Positions 6,283 through 7,584 of a stretch of DNA of 7,584 bases are shown here, in pieces. A program made the translations under genes and the position numbers. How positions within the stretch are numbered: the stretch's first letter is position 1; the number at the start of each line of letters is the position of its first letter. Where the stretch lies: NCBI GenBank assembly GCA_902489965.1, contig CABUCA010000077.1, forward strand, positions 1 through 7,584, written 5' to 3'. The DNA is from an uncultured Collinsella sp. (GTDB lineage Bacteria > Actinomycetota > Coriobacteriia > Coriobacteriales > Coriobacteriaceae). The notes under the pieces were generated by a model that saw nothing but the letters and a program-made list of their open reading frames with translations, was not told the DNA's origin and made no database searches.

Positions 6283-6609
6283 TTAGCGAGCATCCGCCAC
6301 ATAGAGGCCAACGCGCACCTGATGCCACGGGCTGCGCTCGGGAGCTACCTGTTGCACGCGGGCCTCAAACACGTCCTCGTGGCCGTAATACATCATCAAG
6401 GACAGCGGGCCGACCTCGTTTCCCGGAACATAGCCAAGCTTGGTGTTGCCGTAATAGATCGCAACCGCCTCAGGGTCATGGGGATTATCGCGCTCGGCAC
6501 GCAGCGTCAGCTTATCGCCAACCTCAAGATCGCCCAGGACCAAGGCACCGTCGGAATACTGAAATCCCGCAATGTGAAACGACAGAAGAACACGTGAAGG
6601 TTCGTACAT
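6283..6609 (-). CDS. Stand-alone HIRAN-domain protein
   Basis: 108 residues from the ATG at 6609, which has GAGGAG five bases upstream; the frame stays open further upstream but without a start supported by a ribosome binding site. Almost the whole protein is one HIRAN domain: FHIAGFQYSDG (11-21), ERDNPHDPEAVAIYY (39-53), KLGYVPGNE (57-65), and a C-terminal strand segment to residue 104. HIRAN domains are known from SNF2-type helicases such as HLTF, where they bind DNA ends; small bacterial proteins that are only a HIRAN domain are common but poorly understood. DNA binding here is inferred. It heads the cluster with the acidic/basic small protein and the metallophosphoesterase. Confidence 0.88.
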   Translation of the reverse strand: MYEPSRVLLSFHIAGFQYSDGALVLGDLEVGDKLTLRAERDNPHDPEAVAIYYGNTKLGYVPGNEVGPLSLMMYYGHEDVFEARVQQVAPERSPWHQVRVGLYVADAR

Positions 6610-6619
6610 GGCAACTCCT

Positions 6620-6808
6620 CTAACGGCCGGAAAACCGGCACTTAACCTTATTGAGAAGTCTACGGGCCCGTGCGGACACAAATTCGTCCTGTCTGCGTCT
6701 TTCAATCGCTCGCTGCAACGTCTGCGAGACAGAGCGCTTGCAGATAAGACTGAGGCACGGATGGCACCCGTGGCAGCGGGTCTTGCCAACTCCGATACAC
6801 GTTTTCAT
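6620..6808 (-). CDS. Possible Cys-rich small basic protein upstream of HIRAN gene
   Basis: An ATG at 6808 opens a 62-residue frame ending in a TAG at 6620, 11 bases before the HIRAN start, with the TAG running into the HIRAN ribosome binding site. Residues 1-24 hold C4, C12, C15, C18 and C23 (CHGCHPCLSLIC, with two His), which looks like a metal-binding knuckle; residues 31-62 are a basic helix (RAIERRRQDE, ARARRLLNKVKCRF). I do not recognise it. Against it: there is no ribosome binding site, the start lies seven bases after the aldehyde dehydrogenase terminator stem, and it uses three AGA codons. It could also be untranslated leader. The close spacing to HIRAN suggests translational coupling if it is real. 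Confidence 0.42.
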   Translation of the reverse strand: MKTCIGVGKTRCHGCHPCLSLICKRSVSQTLQRAIERRRQDEFVSARARRLLNKVKCRFSGR

Positions 6809-6814
6809 CGTAAG

Positions 6815-6850
6815 AAATGGCCGCCTTCGCTTGCGCGGAGACGGCCATTT
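6815..6850 (-). terminator. Terminator hairpin after the aldehyde dehydrogenase gene
   Basis: A 9-bp stem (AAATGGCCG, 6815-6823, with CGGCCATTT, 6842-6850) encloses an 18-base loop that can itself pair in part. It lies about 24 bases after the dehydrogenase stop. On the minus strand the stem is followed by CTTAC, so the U-run is only that of the stem end; on the plus strand the run (TTTTGTTT) is better, so it may work both ways. Confidence 0.65.
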
Positions 6851-6873
6851 TGTTTGCCCTATGTCATCTGATT

Positions 6874-7584
6874 CTAATGCACAAACATGCGCACGAACTT
6901 GTGCTTCCAGCTTGCGTAAGGAGCATAGCGAAATGGCACGTCCAGCCACGTCGCCTTGTTCACGATGCTCTTCTTGTGGCTAAACGTATCGAAGCTCTCT
7001 TGGCCATGGTACTGACCCATACCGCTCGCGCCCATGCCACCAAAGCCCATATGGCTCGTGGCCAAATGCATGATCGTGTCGTTGACGCAGCCGCCGCCAA
7101 AGGGCACGTAGCGCACAAAGCGTTGCTGAACCGCACGATCCTGGCTAAAGATATACAGGGCCAGCGGCGTCGGACGATCCGTAATAAACGCTTCGGCCTC
7201 GTCTAGGCTCTCAAACGTCAGCACCGGCAAGATGGGACCGAAGATCTCCTCCTGCATCACGGCGTCAGCGGGGGCCACGCCGTCCAAAATTGTCGGCTCA
7301 ATCTTGAGCGAAGCCTCGCGCGCGGCACCTCCAAGCACGACCTTATCGGGATCGATCAGCCCGCGCGCACGCGCAAAATGCTTGGCGTTGACGATATGTC
7401 CGTAATCCTCATTGTCGAGTGGATGTTCGCCAAACATGCGACGGACCTCCTCCTTGATGAGGCCCAGCAGCTCGTCGTGCACGCGCGTATCGACCAGCAG
7501 GTAGTCGGGCGCCACGCAGGTCTGCCCCACGTTGAGCCATTTACCAAAGGCGATGCGCCGTCCGTGAGCGTGTGCAAAACGCAA
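6874..7584 (-). CDS. Aldehyde dehydrogenase, class 3 family (C-terminal half, partial)
   Basis: The frame runs off the window end, so only the last 236 residues of a protein usually about 450-470 long are seen; the first codon in the window is a TTG inside the gene, not a start. NAD(P)-dependent oxidation of aldehydes to acids is the family reaction. Visible are the catalytic cysteine in NVGQTCVAPDY (C23 of the visible part), the cofactor-binding EEIFGPILPV (E113), the FGGGCVNDT segment, and the class 3 C-terminal signature GFGGMGASGMGQYHG followed by SFDTFSHKKS. The glutamate base and the N-terminal cofactor fold lie outside the window. The C-terminus is short and slightly basic. A hairpin follows the stop, so it is transcribed separately from the HIRAN cluster. 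Substrate is unknown. Confidence 0.93.
   Translation of the reverse strand: MRFAHAHGRRIAFGKWLNVGQTCVAPDYLLVDTRVHDELLGLIKEEVRRMFGEHPLDNEDYGHIVNAKHFARARGLIDPDKVVLGGAAREASLKIEPTILDGVAPADAVMQEEIFGPILPVLTFESLDEAEAFITDRPTPLALYIFSQDRAVQQRFVRYVPFGGGCVNDTIMHLATSHMGFGGMGASGMGQYHGQESFDTFSHKKSIVNKATWLDVPFRYAPYASWKHKFVRMFVH

Noticed and set aside
6662..6671. Perfect 10-base palindrome ACGGGCCCGT and the nearby GCCGG-AAAA-CCGGC hairpin (6626-6639)
   Set aside because: Short GC-rich palindromes are expected by chance at this base composition, and neither is placed like an operator or terminator.
6610..6789. Upstream extension of the HIRAN frame by 60 residues
   Set aside because: It starts at a TTG without a usable ribosome binding site and has no HIRAN-like content; GAGGAG sits right before the ATG at 6609.

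Overview
The window is GC-rich, and every gene I can support lies on the minus strand, so transcription runs from high to low coordinates. Protein content and style (a PTS operon controlled by a LicT-type antiterminator, a DUF2130 coiled-coil protein, short intergenic gaps, strong Shine-Dalgarno sequences) suggest a Gram-positive gut actinobacterium of the Coriobacteriia, perhaps Collinsella. That assignment is an impression from sequence character, not a database match.

In transcription order, 7584-6874 is the C-terminal half of a class 3 aldehyde dehydrogenase, ended by a hairpin at 6815-6850. Next comes a cluster of small genes: a possible 62-residue Cys-rich protein (6808-6620, uncertain), a stand-alone HIRAN-domain protein (6609-6283), a 59-residue protein with an acidic front half, a basic back half and a doubled GLFG-type tail (6264-6085), and a calcineurin-like metallophosphoesterase (6018-5473). 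A perfect 12-bp hairpin (5418-5452) closes this cluster.

The centre is a sugar-uptake operon: a LicT/BglG antiterminator (5399-4560), a 343-bp leader, a glucose-superfamily PTS EIIBC permease (4216-2768) and a YdjC/ChbG-type carbohydrate deacetylase (2689-1925), closed by a clear rho-independent terminator (1844-1878). The leader holds a ribonucleic antiterminator (RAT)-like element (4409-4445) whose 3' half is also the 5' arm of a terminator ending in six T (4356-4426). The two structures exclude each other, which is the expected layout of a LicT switch. The likely logic is that, when the sugar is present, LicT binds the RAT, the terminator cannot form, and permease and deacetylase are made. 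The permease phosphorylates its sugar on entry and the deacetylase may then remove an acetyl group, which points to an N-acetylated substrate. No phospho-glycosidase and no EIIA are encoded in the operon.

The last gene (1785-28) is a DUF2130 protein: a Cys-x-x-Cys N-terminus, about 280 residues of coiled coil, and a C-terminal domain with a GD...E-x-K pattern resembling PD-(D/E)XK nucleases.

The points most worth a second look are the RAT/terminator switch, the loss of one regulatory histidine in LicT, the HIRAN/small-protein/phosphoesterase cluster, and the two small proteins beside HIRAN. I found no rRNA, tRNA, CRISPR array, insertion sequence or phage gene.
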